The notes: generated by a model not told the origin, from the letters alone. A stretch of DNA of 64,000 nucleotides from Jeotgalibacillus alimentarius (GCF_000829445.1 NZ_JXRQ01000025.1:248001-312000), one strand, 5' to 3'. Counted from the first letter of the stretch, positions 1 through 8,641 are shown. Translations and numbers: made by a program.

Positions 1-857
1 TTCTCGATTTCACCTTTAGATAAAGGCGATCCGCCATAGATCCACCACTTCATAGACGACAGATCCGCTGCCTGGAGCTTCGGGTGCCCTGCTGTCAGTA
101 AGTAAGCGACCGGCGCACCAAAAAAGTGAGTGGTCCGCTCCACCTCAACCGTTTCAACCAGCAGCTCAGGTGTAAATGTCGGCGTCAGCACAAGCGTCGA
201 ACCGACATACAGCCCCGCCATTAAAAATAAATGGAGCGGTGCAGAATGGCTGAGCGGCATCATCAAAAGAATCCTGCTTTCAGGCTTCACTTCCATCTCC
301 ACTGAAATCATGGACGCCACTGTAAATATATTGCGATAACTGAACAAAACGCCTTTCGGACGCCCCGTCGTACCTGACGTATAAAGAATCGTTGATTCAT
401 CATCCTCTTTCGACTGGCTGATCAGTTCCTCACCACTTTGAATAAACAGGTCATTGAAAGCAAGCCAGCCTGCGTCAGGAGCCCCGGTCGTAATCAGCAT
501 GTCCGGGGACGTCAAACCTTTTGCCGCACCTTCCACCCACTCATGAACAATCAACGCTTTTGCATCAGCATGATCTAAAATATACTCAAGCTCCTCAGCC
601 GTCAGCTTCACATTAACCGGCACCACCACTGCATCCAGCCGCTGAACTGCTATGTAAGCGATTACAAATTCAGTCGTATTCGGTAAGAACAATGCGACTT
701 TATCACCTTTTTGAATTCCCTGCTGCTTTAACCCATGACTGAATTGGTTGACCTTCTGATTCAGCTCACCATAAGTCATCCCGTTCCCCATAAAGCGCAG
801 TGCATCACGATCTCCGTACTTTTTTGCCTGAAAAGCCAATAATGATGATGTGTTCAT
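1..857 (-). CDS. Acyl-CoA synthetase / AMP-dependent ligase (partial, N-terminal part)
   Basis: This is a class I adenylate-forming enzyme that would activate a carboxylic acid with ATP and CoA. The gene runs off the left edge, so about 285 N-terminal codons are present. The ATG at 857-855 opens a protein starting MNTSSLLAFQAKKYGDRDAL; the phosphate-binding signature YTSGTTGRPKG and a following SxPLSH-like stretch typical of fatty-acyl-CoA ligases are readable. It starts 5 bases after the stop of the MerR gene, so the two are co-transcribed and the regulator probably controls this enzyme. Substrate is not determinable; with a LiuR-like regulator a medium-chain or branched-chain fatty acid is a reasonable inference. 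Confidence 0.88.
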   Translation of the reverse strand, partial: MNTSSLLAFQAKKYGDRDALRFMGNGMTYGELNQKVNQFSHGLKQQGIQKGDKVALFLPNTTEFVIAYIAVQRLDAVVVPVNVKLTAEELEYILDHADAKALIVHEWVEGAAKGLTSPDMLITTGAPDAGWLAFNDLFIQSGEELISQSKEDDESTILYTSGTTGRPKGVLFSYRNIFTVASMISVEMEVKPESRILLMMPLSHSAPLHLFLMAGLYVGSTLVLTPTFTPELLVETVEVERTTHFFGAPVAYLLTAGHPKLQAADLSSMKWWIYGGSPLSKGEIE

Positions 858-862
858 TCTCC

Positions 863-1231
863 CTACCCCTTTTCACGTAATTTTTGTTCAAATTCCTGCA
901 GGAGTCCATTCATCTCACGCTTCATTTCCTCAAGTTCAGCAATCTTCTCATCAATCTCCGCCATCCGCTGCCGGCCGTATTCAACCGTCCGCTTAAGCTG
1001 CCTGCGACCAGATCGGTCCAGATCAAAGAGCAGCACCATTTCCTTAATCTCATCCAGCGAAAAACCAAACCGCTTTCCCCTGAAAATTAACTTCAACTTC
1101 GCCAAATCGCGTGCCCCAAACAACCGGACATTCCCATCAGACCGCTCAGGACAAACCAGTCCTAACTCCTCATAATAACGGATCGTCCGCGTCGACACCC
1201 CAAATAATCTAGCCACCTCACGAATCGTCAT
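863..1231 (-). CDS. MerR-family transcriptional regulator (LiuR-like)
   Basis: A 122-residue one-domain regulator. The winged helix at the N-terminus reads TIREVARLFGVSTRTIRYYEELGL, with the RYYEE signature of MerR proteins, followed by a long dimerisation coiled coil (about residues 75-120). The start is set at the ATG at 1231, preceded by GGGGTGAGAAG; a longer reading upstream only translates a repeat element and is rejected. There are no C-terminal cysteines for metals, and the size and downstream acyl-CoA synthetase fit the LiuR/fatty-acid-degradation branch. A dyad in a 19-base promoter spacer just upstream suggests autoregulation. Family certain; effector (an acyl-CoA?) inferred. Confidence 0.9.
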   Translation of the reverse strand: MTIREVARLFGVSTRTIRYYEELGLVCPERSDGNVRLFGARDLAKLKLIFRGKRFGFSLDEIKEMVLLFDLDRSGRRQLKRTVEYGRQRMAEIDEKIAELEEMKREMNGLLQEFEQKLREKG

Positions 1232-1253
1232 CTTCTCACCCCTGCATAAAAAT

Positions 1254-1284
1254 AAAATATCATTTACGTTAACGTTAAGTTCAA
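1254..1284 (-). promoter_or_regulatory. MerR-type promoter with embedded operator
   Basis: On the minus strand TTGAAC (1284-1279) and TATTTT (1259-1254) are separated by 19 bases, the long spacer typical of MerR-regulated promoters. The spacer is filled by the near-perfect palindrome TTAACGTTAACGTAAA (1278-1263), which resembles LiuR operators. It drives the MerR/acyl-CoA synthetase pair. Confidence 0.7.
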
Positions 1285-1309
1285 GAGGGGGCGGGGAAAT
1301 TCCTTTTTT

Positions 1310-1412
1310 GGGGACGGAGTTAACACTCCACAAGAAATGTGAACTCTGTCCCCGATAATTACAGCAATAGGGACGGAGTTTAGACTCCATATGAAGTCTA
1401 AACTCCGTCCCC
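1310..1412. repeat. GGGGACGGAGTT palindromic repeat, locus 1 (double unit)
   Basis: Two consecutive inverted units. The first has a CCG-type left arm with a CTG-type right arm (AACTCTGTCCCC). The second is a perfect hairpin whose arms extend through TTAGACT/AGTCTAA. It lies between the MFS gene 3' end and the MerR promoter. Confidence 0.95.
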
Positions 1413-1429
1413 AAAATCTCTCTGTGCCC

Positions 1430-2632
1430 CTAAAACTCTCTCATCCGCCGCAGCACCACCGCAATTATTGCAGCAAGTCCAAGCAGACCTGCCAGTAAAA
1501 ACCAGGCCGTATGGAAGTTTCCGCTGATATCGATGGTGAGGCCGAAGAGTGGTGGCAGGATAATGACGCCTGCTGAACCGATTGTAAGGCTGACACCGCT
1601 TGCTGCTCCGGCTTGCTCTTTTGGTGTGAGTTCGGTTGCGATATTCATCCATAGACCGTTAAATCCAGAGACTGCAAAACCGAGGATGATGACGATGAAA
1701 ACGAGTAATGGCACCAGTACACCATCTGATAAAAACGCCATTCCGAGTGTGCCTGTCAAAGCCGTGATAATAATCATCATGAGGACCGGAAATCTCTTGC
1801 CCCCGAACATTGAATCGCTCACCGTTCCCCACAGAATGCGTCCAACTGACCCGCCTACTTCTGATAAAACGAGCATCGTTCCTGCAATTGCGAGACTTAG
1901 AAACAATTCATCAGTCACAAAAAATAATAAATACGTGTTCACACTCATTTGTGATCCGTTTAAAATGAGGGCGATCAGACTGATCATCAAAAGTGGTTTA
2001 TATGTAATCAGACTGCGCATGCCGCCTTTCATTGACGGTTCACGGCCGGTTTTTTCCGCCAGCTGCTCTTTATAAAAGCGGAATGCAATCACACCGCTCA
2101 GCATGAGAACGATACATGCAGCTGCAAGCGCGATCCGCCAGCCAAACATGACTGCAAGTGGTAAAAGTGCGATGGCAGCAAGGGCTGAGCCGAATGTGAC
2201 ACCCATTTGTTTGATGCCCATGGCAGTCCCCCGTTTAGCTGGAAACCAATATAGAATCCCCCGATTTGTCACAGGGTGCGTGGCACCGTACCCCATACCG
2301 CCGATCATAATAAAAAACAGCAGCATGTAAAACGATGAAGCAAACGTTCCAACTAAGAAGGCACTTCCAAGCACGAGACAAAGCAGCAGCAAAAGGCGTC
2401 TGGTACCAATCTTATCTGTCAGCATCCCAGCCGGAATGCTCACCAGCATCTGACCCAAAAACAAAAAGGAAGGCAGCAAACCAACCTGCGCCTTTGTCAG
2501 CAAGAGATCCTCAGCAATCAAAGGTCCAAGCGGCGCAAGCGAACGACCCACAAGCGCCACCGCCACCTGAGCCAACAACAACCAGCCCAGCATCTGCCAT
2601 GAAGTCGAAAGTTGTCTATGTAAAGTTGACAT
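1430..2632 (-). CDS. MFS transporter
   Basis: A 400-residue integral membrane protein with about 12 hydrophobic segments. It has the MFS loop 2-3 motif (GMLTDKIGTRRLLLL) and a related loop 8-9 sequence (GRILWGTVSDSMFGGKR). The start ATG at 2632 follows AAAGGAGACAACACC. It resembles anion/organic-acid exporters and importers of the CynX/NarK-like major facilitator branches, but no substrate can be assigned. It is encoded on the same strand as the MerR/acyl-CoA synthetase pair downstream, but a repeat and a separate promoter lie between them, so it is probably its own unit. Confidence 0.88.
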   Translation of the reverse strand: MSTLHRQLSTSWQMLGWLLLAQVAVALVGRSLAPLGPLIAEDLLLTKAQVGLLPSFLFLGQMLVSIPAGMLTDKIGTRRLLLLLCLVLGSAFLVGTFASSFYMLLFFIMIGGMGYGATHPVTNRGILYWFPAKRGTAMGIKQMGVTFGSALAAIALLPLAVMFGWRIALAAACIVLMLSGVIAFRFYKEQLAEKTGREPSMKGGMRSLITYKPLLMISLIALILNGSQMSVNTYLLFFVTDELFLSLAIAGTMLVLSEVGGSVGRILWGTVSDSMFGGKRFPVLMMIIITALTGTLGMAFLSDGVLVPLLVFIVIILGFAVSGFNGLWMNIATELTPKEQAGAASGVSLTIGSAGVIILPPLFGLTIDISGNFHTAWFLLAGLLGLAAIIAVVLRRMREF

Positions 2633-2655
2633 GGTGTTGTCTCCTTTCCAACTTT

Positions 2656-2726
2656 GGGGACGGAGTTAGCACTCTGCTTGGAGTGTTAACTCCGTCCCCA
2701 ATAAATGGAGTATAAACTCCGTCCCC
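2656..2726. repeat. GGGGACGGAGTT palindromic repeat, locus 2
   Basis: One full inverted unit followed by an extra right-hand arm (AACTCCGTCCCC). Its last base is the first base of the stop triplet of the minus-strand gene 2726-4297. Confidence 0.95.
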
Positions 2727-4297
2727 TAAACCCACACAACTTCCACACCAATCTCCTTCATCACTTCCCCAACTGCCGATTCAAATTCAGCAGGCAGCCA
2801 GATTTTTTCAGGCAGTTGCCCGAGCTTATCTGCGAGGTCAACAAGGGTTTGCATGAGAGCCTGTTCAGGTGTCATATGGGACAAGACTGTATGATGGATA
2901 AAATAGTCAGCCGGCTGTTCTTTCACAAGACCGACAATTGGCAGATACGGTCTGTCTCCTTCTTTTTCCTGAACAGGATCATTAGAAAACTGCAGTGAAA
3001 GATCGTATACAGTTGTGGTTTTAGGCAGTTTTTCCAACCTGCTGATTTCTTCCTCACTAATTACTTTAAAACCGCCTTCTTCGATAAATTCCACTTTCTC
3101 AAGCATATCGTAGTCACCGTATAGATCTTCATATACCCCGGTTTTTTCATTTGGCACAAAGCATAAAAATTCATGCGTTTCAAAAGGATAAGGCACAGCC
3201 TTCCCGCTTTTAGCCAGGTCAGCTGCCTTTATAGCAAACTTGAGCATATCTTTCATAACCATTGCACTTTCGACTTGAAGCGGCGCTGGTACGTATCCCG
3301 GATCATAAGTACTTAAAAGAGGCCATTTTCCGCGACCGTGAAACCTCACACGGCTTTCCTTCAGTTGACGGTAATAATCCACCGGGAGCTCTTCCCTGTC
3401 ACAGAACATCAATCCAAGCCCGCTGTTTTTATAAATGAAATGTTCCTGCTTCATCCGGCCGGTCATTAATTCATTCATGGCGAGCCATCCATTCGGTCCA
3501 CTATAGACCGACAATCCGAACTCAACGCCGGAACTGCCAAGCACCGAACCAAAAACCCCTGCAACTCCATAATCCACATAAAAAACCTGATCCACATCGA
3601 GGTCTTCCCACGGCGCACGCTTATAAAACTCTTTCACCGTTTCATAAAGTTCATCAAATTCTCTCTCAGTATGGATGTGATCAGTCATATGACCAAAAAA
3701 CTCATCGATCAGTTCATCCATTTCATCATCAAAATCATCGTCATCCAAATCGTCAAGCGCTTCTTCAATTTCATCAGTAAAAAAGTCCTCATCAGGATCT
3801 TCCCATAATTCGAACTGACTGTTCAGATCCAGGACAATCGCTTTCCCTGATAAATACTGTTCGACTTCATATTCACCGCTCAGCAAAGCACCTCTTGAAT
3901 CCTCCTCAGGCGCAAGCCCTTCAGCATCCAGACAATATGGCACCTGGATATCCGCATCATCGCGAAGAACCTTCTCAACTATGATCTCATGGTGCCAGTC
4001 ATCACCAAAATCATATATATAGACTGCCCGGTCCCCCTTCTTCGATAACCAGAATCCAACAGTCTCAATATCTTCATCTTCCCCCGTGCCAAACTCATCA
4101 TCACCATCAATAATCGAGTGCACTTTTTTCCCTCTAGACTTTGTCACCATAAACTTATGTAAATGCATGTCTTCCCAATCAAATGCCAGCTGCAGCACCT
4201 CATGCAACTCGAAAAAACTCATATCCCCATCTATCCTAAGCCTGCGCCACACAGGCTGCTCAACATGCAAAAGCTCTACCTTCAATTCTAAAATCAT
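2726..4297 (-). CDS. Plasmid pRiA4b ORF-3 family protein
   Basis: A 523-residue cytoplasmic protein. Residues 1 to about 135 match the pRiA4b ORF-3-like fold by sequence pattern: an initial beta-strand with PVWRRLRI, then LHEVLQLAFDWEDMHLHKF, and the signature YIYDFGDDWHHEI with clustered aromatics. The region of about residues 155-200 is very acidic (runs of D/E), and the remainder is an uncharacterised alpha/beta region. The family is widespread on plasmids and chromosomes and has no established function. The stop codon abuts a palindromic repeat. It stands alone between two repeats and a terminator. Confidence 0.8.
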   Translation of the reverse strand: MILELKVELLHVEQPVWRRLRIDGDMSFFELHEVLQLAFDWEDMHLHKFMVTKSRGKKVHSIIDGDDEFGTGEDEDIETVGFWLSKKGDRAVYIYDFGDDWHHEIIVEKVLRDDADIQVPYCLDAEGLAPEEDSRGALLSGEYEVEQYLSGKAIVLDLNSQFELWEDPDEDFFTDEIEEALDDLDDDDFDDEMDELIDEFFGHMTDHIHTEREFDELYETVKEFYKRAPWEDLDVDQVFYVDYGVAGVFGSVLGSSGVEFGLSVYSGPNGWLAMNELMTGRMKQEHFIYKNSGLGLMFCDREELPVDYYRQLKESRVRFHGRGKWPLLSTYDPGYVPAPLQVESAMVMKDMLKFAIKAADLAKSGKAVPYPFETHEFLCFVPNEKTGVYEDLYGDYDMLEKVEFIEEGGFKVISEEEISRLEKLPKTTTVYDLSLQFSNDPVQEKEGDRPYLPIVGLVKEQPADYFIHHTVLSHMTPEQALMQTLVDLADKLGQLPEKIWLPAEFESAVGEVMKEIGVEVVWV

Positions 4298-4358
4298 AGG
4301 TACACCTCCAAGTAAATGTTATTAATATCTTAACATTAACAAGGAGTTTTAATATAAA

Positions 4359-4408
4359 AATAGACTGAATGAACATGGCATAGAGATGCGTTGTTCATTC
4401 AGTCTATT
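4359..4408 (-). terminator. Rho-independent terminator of the ABC importer operon
   Basis: Perfect 16-base arms (AATAGACTGAATGAAC / GTTCATTCAGTCTATT) with an 18-base loop. Read on the minus strand it is followed by TTTTTATATT, so it ends transcripts coming from the ATPase gene at 4524. Confidence 0.85.
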
Positions 4409-4423
4409 GTGCACTGGTATTTC

Positions 4424-4515
4424 GGGGACGGAGTTAACACTCCACTTGGAGTATTAACTCCGTCCCCATTTATCCAAACTCTGTCCCCACTATGCAGAGT
4501 GCAAACTCCGTCCCC
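4424..4515. repeat. GGGGACGGAGTT palindromic repeat, locus 3
   Basis: Full unit plus two additional right-hand arms (one CTG-type, one CCG-type). It lies between the ABC ATPase stop codon and the operon terminator. A further 12-base arm lies inside the ATPase coding sequence at 4552-4563. Confidence 0.95.
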
Positions 4516-4523
4516 AAAAAATC

Positions 4524-5318
4524 CTATCCCCCAAGCAGCGTCCGGTCCGACAACTCCGTCCCCTTCATTTTGCCGAATTCGTTCAGCAGGTCTGAGACGG
4601 TGAGGTGCTTTTTTCGGGCGCCTTCTTCTTCAAAGATGATTTGGCCTTTGTCCATCATGAGGATGCGGTTGCCGAGGTCGACGGCTTGCTGCATGTTGTG
4701 GGTGATCATGATGGTTGTGAGTTGTTCGCGTTCGACGATTTCTTTGGTAAGACGTGTGATTAGTGCCGCTCTTGACGGGTCGAGTGCAGCTGTATGTTCA
4801 TCAAGCAGGAGCAGATCCGGCTTTGTGAATGTAGCCATGAGCAGTGAGAGCGCCTGGCGTTCGCCTCCTGAGAGCAGGCCGACTTTTGCACGCAGGCGGT
4901 CTTCAAGGCCTAGTCCAAGTGTTTCTAACTGCTCTTTGAAGAACGTCCTCCTTTTAGCAGTGACGCCTGGACGCAGTGTTCGCGGCTTCACGCGGCTGTA
5001 TGCGATCGCCAGGTTTTCTTCAATGGTAAGCGTTGGCGATGTACCGGCCATCGGGTCCTGGAAGACGCGGCCGATTCTTCTCGCGCGCTTATATTCAGGC
5101 AGTCCGGTTACGTCCTGTTCGTTAATCACGACCCCACCCATGTCAGGAAACATTTTACCGGCAATAATGTTGAAAAGTGTAGATTTACCGGCACCGTTAC
5201 TGCCGATGATCGTGATGAAGTCACCTTTTTTAACGTCGAGACTGATCTCATCGATCGCTACTTTTTCGTCAGGCGTTCCTTCATTAAATACTTTGTAAAT
5301 ATCGTTTAGCTGAAGCAT
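4524..5318 (-). CDS. ABC transporter ATP-binding protein
   Basis: A 264-residue ATPase with Walker A GSNGAGKST (about residue 38), a glutamine loop near VFQDP, signature LSGGERQ, Walker B LLLLDEHTAALDP and the switch histidine in IMITHNM. It is the nucleotide-binding subunit of the importer whose permease lies 6 bases upstream and whose binding protein begins the operon. It belongs to the group paired with PF04392-type binding proteins (TrpXYZ-like). The last about 15 codons (KGTELSDRTLLGG) contain an exact GGGGACGGAGTT repeat arm, so the C-terminus may have been rewritten by the repeat. Confidence 0.92.
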   Translation of the reverse strand: MLQLNDIYKVFNEGTPDEKVAIDEISLDVKKGDFITIIGSNGAGKSTLFNIIAGKMFPDMGGVVINEQDVTGLPEYKRARRIGRVFQDPMAGTSPTLTIEENLAIAYSRVKPRTLRPGVTAKRRTFFKEQLETLGLGLEDRLRAKVGLLSGGERQALSLLMATFTKPDLLLLDEHTAALDPSRAALITRLTKEIVEREQLTTIMITHNMQQAVDLGNRILMMDKGQIIFEEEGARKKHLTVSDLLNEFGKMKGTELSDRTLLGG

Positions 5319-5324
5319 GGGACA

Positions 5325-6239
5325 CTATCCTTTCTGCGCGCTGAGTCGTAGGCGGCGCTGTCGTTTTCGCATCGTTTCTTTCTGCTTGGCAATGGCTTTG
5401 GGCAGGACGAGGGCTAAAATCACGATGATGGCTGTGATCAGTTTCAGGTCTCCTGTTTCTAGAAATTCCACGCGCAATGCGAGGGCGACAATGATGCGGT
5501 AGATGATTGCCCCGACAATGACTGCAAGCGTTGTGCGGATGATGGTTTTTTTACCGAAAATCGCTTCCCCGATAATGACAGAGGCAAGACCGATTACGAT
5601 CATTCCGATTCCCGCGTTCACGTCCGCAAAGCCGCTGTATTGCGCAACGAGTGCACCTGCGAGTGCGACGAGCGCATTAGATAAGCCTAGCCCGAATACT
5701 TTATAAAAGTGAATGTTTCCTGAAAATGACGTAATCATCAGGTGATTATCGCCAACCGCTCTCAATGCAAGACCGAATTCCGTTTTTAAAAAGAAATCCA
5801 GCATCACTTTTACGATAAGGACAACTGCCACCATGACCCCCATAATTGCCCACGTACCGCCGATGCCTTCACGGATCCATGTGAAAAGGTGAGTCTGCGT
5901 AAGTAGCGATACGTTCGGTGCATCCATAATACGGAGGTTGATCGAATACAGTGCGATCATCATCAGGATACCTGATAAAAGTGGATTAATTCCGCCGACT
6001 GTATGCAGCAGTCCTGTAATCACACCTGCGATAAATCCCGCTGCAAATGCTGCTGTCACAGCGATCAGCGGATTCGCACCGTTTACGAGCATAATTGCCG
6101 CAACTGCCGCGCCTGTAACAAAGCTCCCGTCAACAGTCAGGTCTGGAAAGTCCAGTATTCTGAAGGATAAATAAACGCCAAGCGCCATTAAAGCAAACAT
6201 CAGTCCAACCTCAACCGATGTGAAAATAGACATCCACAT
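5325..6239 (-). CDS. ABC transporter permease
   Basis: A 304-residue membrane protein with about 8-9 hydrophobic helices. It is of the branched-chain-amino-acid/sugar permease type (LivH/RbsC-like), with characteristic glycine-rich segments such as GVITGLLHTVGGINPLLSGI. It ends in a basic tail (KQKETMRKRQRRLRL). It forms the membrane channel with the ATPase 6 bases downstream and receives substrate from the lipoprotein encoded upstream. The substrate is unknown; aromatic amino acids are known for related TrpXYZ systems, but no T-box or other amino-acid riboswitch is visible. Confidence 0.9.
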   Translation of the reverse strand: MWMSIFTSVEVGLMFALMALGVYLSFRILDFPDLTVDGSFVTGAAVAAIMLVNGANPLIAVTAAFAAGFIAGVITGLLHTVGGINPLLSGILMMIALYSINLRIMDAPNVSLLTQTHLFTWIREGIGGTWAIMGVMVAVVLIVKVMLDFFLKTEFGLALRAVGDNHLMITSFSGNIHFYKVFGLGLSNALVALAGALVAQYSGFADVNAGIGMIVIGLASVIIGEAIFGKKTIIRTTLAVIVGAIIYRIIVALALRVEFLETGDLKLITAIIVILALVLPKAIAKQKETMRKRQRRLRLSAQKG

Positions 6240-6300
6240 ACAACTCTTCCTCTCTCCCTTTGATCAAAAAGAGCGAAGCAGCGCGCTCCGCTCATTGCTC

Positions 6301-7290
6301 TTACTCAGTAAATTCAGCCATCTCTTCCCATTCAGGCTTGATCTCAATACCCATCTCTTCAGCTGCATCCTTGTTGATCATCAGCTTCAGATTACCCGGG
6401 TACTGAACCGCCATTTCACCAGGGGCAGAGCCTTCTGTTAAAATCTCAACTGCCATCTGGCCGGCTTCATAACCGATATCCCCATATTCAAATCCGTAAG
6501 CCGCGAATCCGCCGCGCGCTACAGAATCCAGTTCTCCGACAAACAATGGAATATCCTGATCATTTGCAACACTGATCACAGATTCAAGTGCTGAAACAAC
6601 TGTATTATCGGTGATAATGTAAAATGCATCTACTTTCCCAAAAAGCGATTCAGCCGCCTGCTTCACATCTGCAGAAGTCGAAACAGCAGCTTCTTCAACT
6701 GTCACATCCGATCCGACAGCTTCTTTTACCGCGTCAACCTGTACCACAGAATTCGGCTCGCCTGCGTTATAGACCATTCCAATAGACTTCACGCCAAGCT
6801 CCCTTGTCATAAAATCAACCGTATTTGAAATCGCATCCGGATGCATATCCGTCGTACCCGTCACATTACCACCCGGCGCCTCCATATCCTCAACCAGGCT
6901 TGCAGCTAAAGGATCCGTCACCGATGTAAACACGATCGGAATATCCGTCGTCGCATTCAGTGAACTAAGCGCACTAGGCGTAGAGTTAGCAAAAATCAAA
7001 TCCACACCATCCGCCACAAACTTCTGCGAAATCGACTGACTGTTATTCTGATCACCCTGTGCCACCTGATCATCAAATGTCACATCAAGTCCGGCCTCTT
7101 CAAATGCACGCTTAAACCCTTCCGTTGCAGCATCGAGTGACGGATGCTCAACAATCTGCGTAACCCCAATCGTATATGAATCGTCTCCGCCCTCACCATC
7201 AGCAGCAGACGTCTCAGAAGTCTCTTCACCACAAGCCGCTAACACCAACACTGCAGACAACGCTGCACCAGACAACCAAACCTTCTTCAT
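6301..7290 (-). CDS. ABC transporter substrate-binding lipoprotein (PF04392 type)
   Basis: A 329-residue protein with a lipoprotein signal (VLVLAACGEE, lipobox cysteine at about 20), an acidic linker, and the two-lobed periplasmic-binding fold: YTIGVTQIVEHPSLDAATEGF, then DLIFANSTPSALSSLN and VFTSVTDPLAASLV, which are diagnostic of the ABC_sub_bind family. First gene of a three-gene operon with the permease and ATPase. The ATG at 7290 follows a G-rich site (GATGGGGGTATTTTGA). Ligand unknown; characterised relatives bind tryptophan or other aromatics. Confidence 0.9.
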   Translation of the reverse strand: MKKVWLSGAALSAVLVLAACGEETSETSAADGEGGDDSYTIGVTQIVEHPSLDAATEGFKRAFEEAGLDVTFDDQVAQGDQNNSQSISQKFVADGVDLIFANSTPSALSSLNATTDIPIVFTSVTDPLAASLVEDMEAPGGNVTGTTDMHPDAISNTVDFMTRELGVKSIGMVYNAGEPNSVVQVDAVKEAVGSDVTVEEAAVSTSADVKQAAESLFGKVDAFYIITDNTVVSALESVISVANDQDIPLFVGELDSVARGGFAAYGFEYGDIGYEAGQMAVEILTEGSAPGEMAVQYPGNLKLMINKDAAEEMGIEIKPEWEEMAEFTE

Positions 7291-7364
7291 TCAAAATACC
7301 CCCATCTCAATTCACTTTTTCACTTCGATGCTTTTAAGCTTTTATGCTTTTATGTGTTAAAGTT

Positions 7365-7392
7365 ATTATACATGAAATTGGGATTAGTGCAA
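7365..7392 (-). promoter_or_regulatory. Promoter of the ABC importer operon
   Basis: On the minus strand TTGCAC (7392-7387) and TATAAT (7370-7365) are spaced 16 bases, about 75 bases before the lipoprotein start. The leader contains near-repeated AAAAGC(A/T)TAAAAGC motifs but no recognisable riboswitch. Confidence 0.65.
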
Positions 7393-7413
7393 TAGGTTTA
7401 GGGGAGATTTTTT

Positions 7414-7516
7414 GGGGACGGAGTTCATACTCTACGAGAGAAGAGAACTCTGTCCCCGGGAGAAAACAATTCGGGGACGGAGTTGGCACTCCATATAGAG
7501 TGTCATCTCCGTCCCC
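7414..7516. repeat. GGGGACGGAGTT palindromic repeat, locus 4 (double unit)
   Basis: Two adjacent units, the first ending in a CTG-type arm and the second in a CCG-type arm, in the divergent region between the ABC importer promoter and the small membrane protein at 7566. Confidence 0.95.
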
Positions 7517-7565
7517 TGAAACTTTCTGCAGCCTTATTCGTAAACGTAATCAAGGAGGAAATTTC

Positions 7566-7874
7566 ATGCTTGAAATCCTAACATCCATTATTTCAATTAT
7601 ATTTGTTGCTTACACATTACATAAATATCGCGAAAAAATATTCACTCTACCTCTCAAAAGTCTATTCGCTATTGCAGGATTATTTGCATCAATTATCGCT
7701 GGTGCTGCGTTCCTGATCTACTATGTCGGTAACTGGCTGGTGGGAATGATTCCATGGTCACCCCTTCGTTTGCCAGTATTTATTGTCATTGTAATTGCAG
7801 TGATTTACCCTGCTAAATGGCTGTTGTGGTCAAATGTGTTTCGGGTTTTGCATGTGGATGCAGAGCGGGAGTAG
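7566..7874 (+). CDS. Small integral membrane protein of unknown function
   Basis: A 102-residue protein with an N-terminal helix (MLEILTSIISIIFVAYTLH) and two further hydrophobic segments (about 35-58 and 70-92). The start ATG at 7566 is preceded by AAGGAGGAAATTTC; the longer upstream reading is repeat sequence and is discarded. No motif recognised. It is flanked on both sides by repeat arrays and sits alone. Confidence 0.7.
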   Translation: MLEILTSIISIIFVAYTLHKYREKIFTLPLKSLFAIAGLFASIIAGAAFLIYYVGNWLVGMIPWSPLRLPVFIVIVIAVIYPAKWLLWSNVFRVLHVDAERE

Positions 7875-7888
7875 GGGGTACATAAATC

Positions 7889-7995
7889 GGGGACGGAGTT
7901 CGCACTCCAAATACGTACAAAAATAGGGACAGAGTTTGCACTCCATTTCGAGTGTGAACTCTGTCCCCAAATAATAGAGTGCCAACTCCGTCCCC
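7889..7995. repeat. GGGGACGGAGTT palindromic repeat, locus 5
   Basis: Here left arms are multiplied on the left (CCG-type then CAG-type) and right arms on the right (CTG-type then CCG-type), giving an overall nested palindrome. It lies between two convergent genes, 14 bases after the stop at 7874 and 11 bases from the stop at 8007. Confidence 0.95.
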
Positions 7996-8006
7996 AAAAA
8001 CAGCTC

Positions 8007-8585
8007 TTAAAAAAATATCACCTCATCACTCACCCGCCTGCATTCTTCTTCGATCCGCCTGACGATCCAGCGTTTTGGGAGGTTTTCTGAGGTCTGGTAT
8101 TGATGGCGTTGGTAGTATGGCATGAGCTGTTTGAGCCATTCGTACATGAGGAGGTTTTGGCGGCAGGTTTGTTCGAGCCCAGTCAGACCGCCTTCTATTG
8201 AGAGGTAGTGTTTGTAGAAGTGGTCGTAGTGCCGGCCGATGGCTTCTTCGATCTGAATAGTTGTTTTGCGCTTAATTGCTTTCAGGTCGACTGTAACCTG
8301 ATAGCCTCTTAAAAGATCTGCGAGCAGCCGCTTCAATTCGCTTATTACTTCTATATAAAAGACGTTTCTTCTTAGCAGTTCGTATTTATAATCATTGTCG
8401 TCCGGATAAAGATATCGCAGTTTTTTTATATTTTCTTCTATTAAACTGCTCATATCTTTTTCAAGTAGCGGCTTGAGTTCTCGATCAACATCAGCAGAAA
8501 TTTGTTTGCCAAGAATAGCTTTTTCTTCTGTCAAAGGATCTAGTATTGGTAATTCTTCTATCATTTTCTTCCTGAAAAAAGCCAT
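8007..8585 (-). CDS. Uncharacterised cytoplasmic protein
   Basis: A 192-residue, strongly helical, charged protein (MAFFRKKMIEELPILDPLTEEKAILGKQ at the start; EQTCRQNLLMYEWLKQLMPYYQRHQYQ near the end). No family recognised. The start ATG at 8585 follows GGAGGAAATAAGA, so upstream methionines are not used. It lies immediately after the terminator of the NlpC/P60 gene on the same strand, so it must have its own weak promoter or depend on read-through. No signal peptide or membrane segment. Confidence 0.6.
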   Translation of the reverse strand: MAFFRKKMIEELPILDPLTEEKAILGKQISADVDRELKPLLEKDMSSLIEENIKKLRYLYPDDNDYKYELLRRNVFYIEVISELKRLLADLLRGYQVTVDLKAIKRKTTIQIEEAIGRHYDHFYKHYLSIEGGLTGLEQTCRQNLLMYEWLKQLMPYYQRHQYQTSENLPKRWIVRRIEEECRRVSDEVIFF

Positions 8586-8614
8586 TCTTATTTCCTCCAT
8601 TTCACTTAAAATAT

Positions 8615-8638
8615 ACAAAAAAAGCTGCCGCGGCAGCT
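8615..8638 (-). terminator. Terminator of the NlpC/P60 gene
   Basis: Minus-strand hairpin AGCTGCCGCGGCAGCT (perfect palindrome, 8638-8623) followed by seven or more T residues. It directly follows the stop codon at 8642. Confidence 0.9.
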
Positions 8639-8641
8639 CGT

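Noticed and set aside
7291-7413. T-box or amino-acid riboswitch ahead of the PF04392-type importer
   Set aside because: Only about 75 bases lie between the promoter and start codon, with no specifier-loop or T-box sequence.
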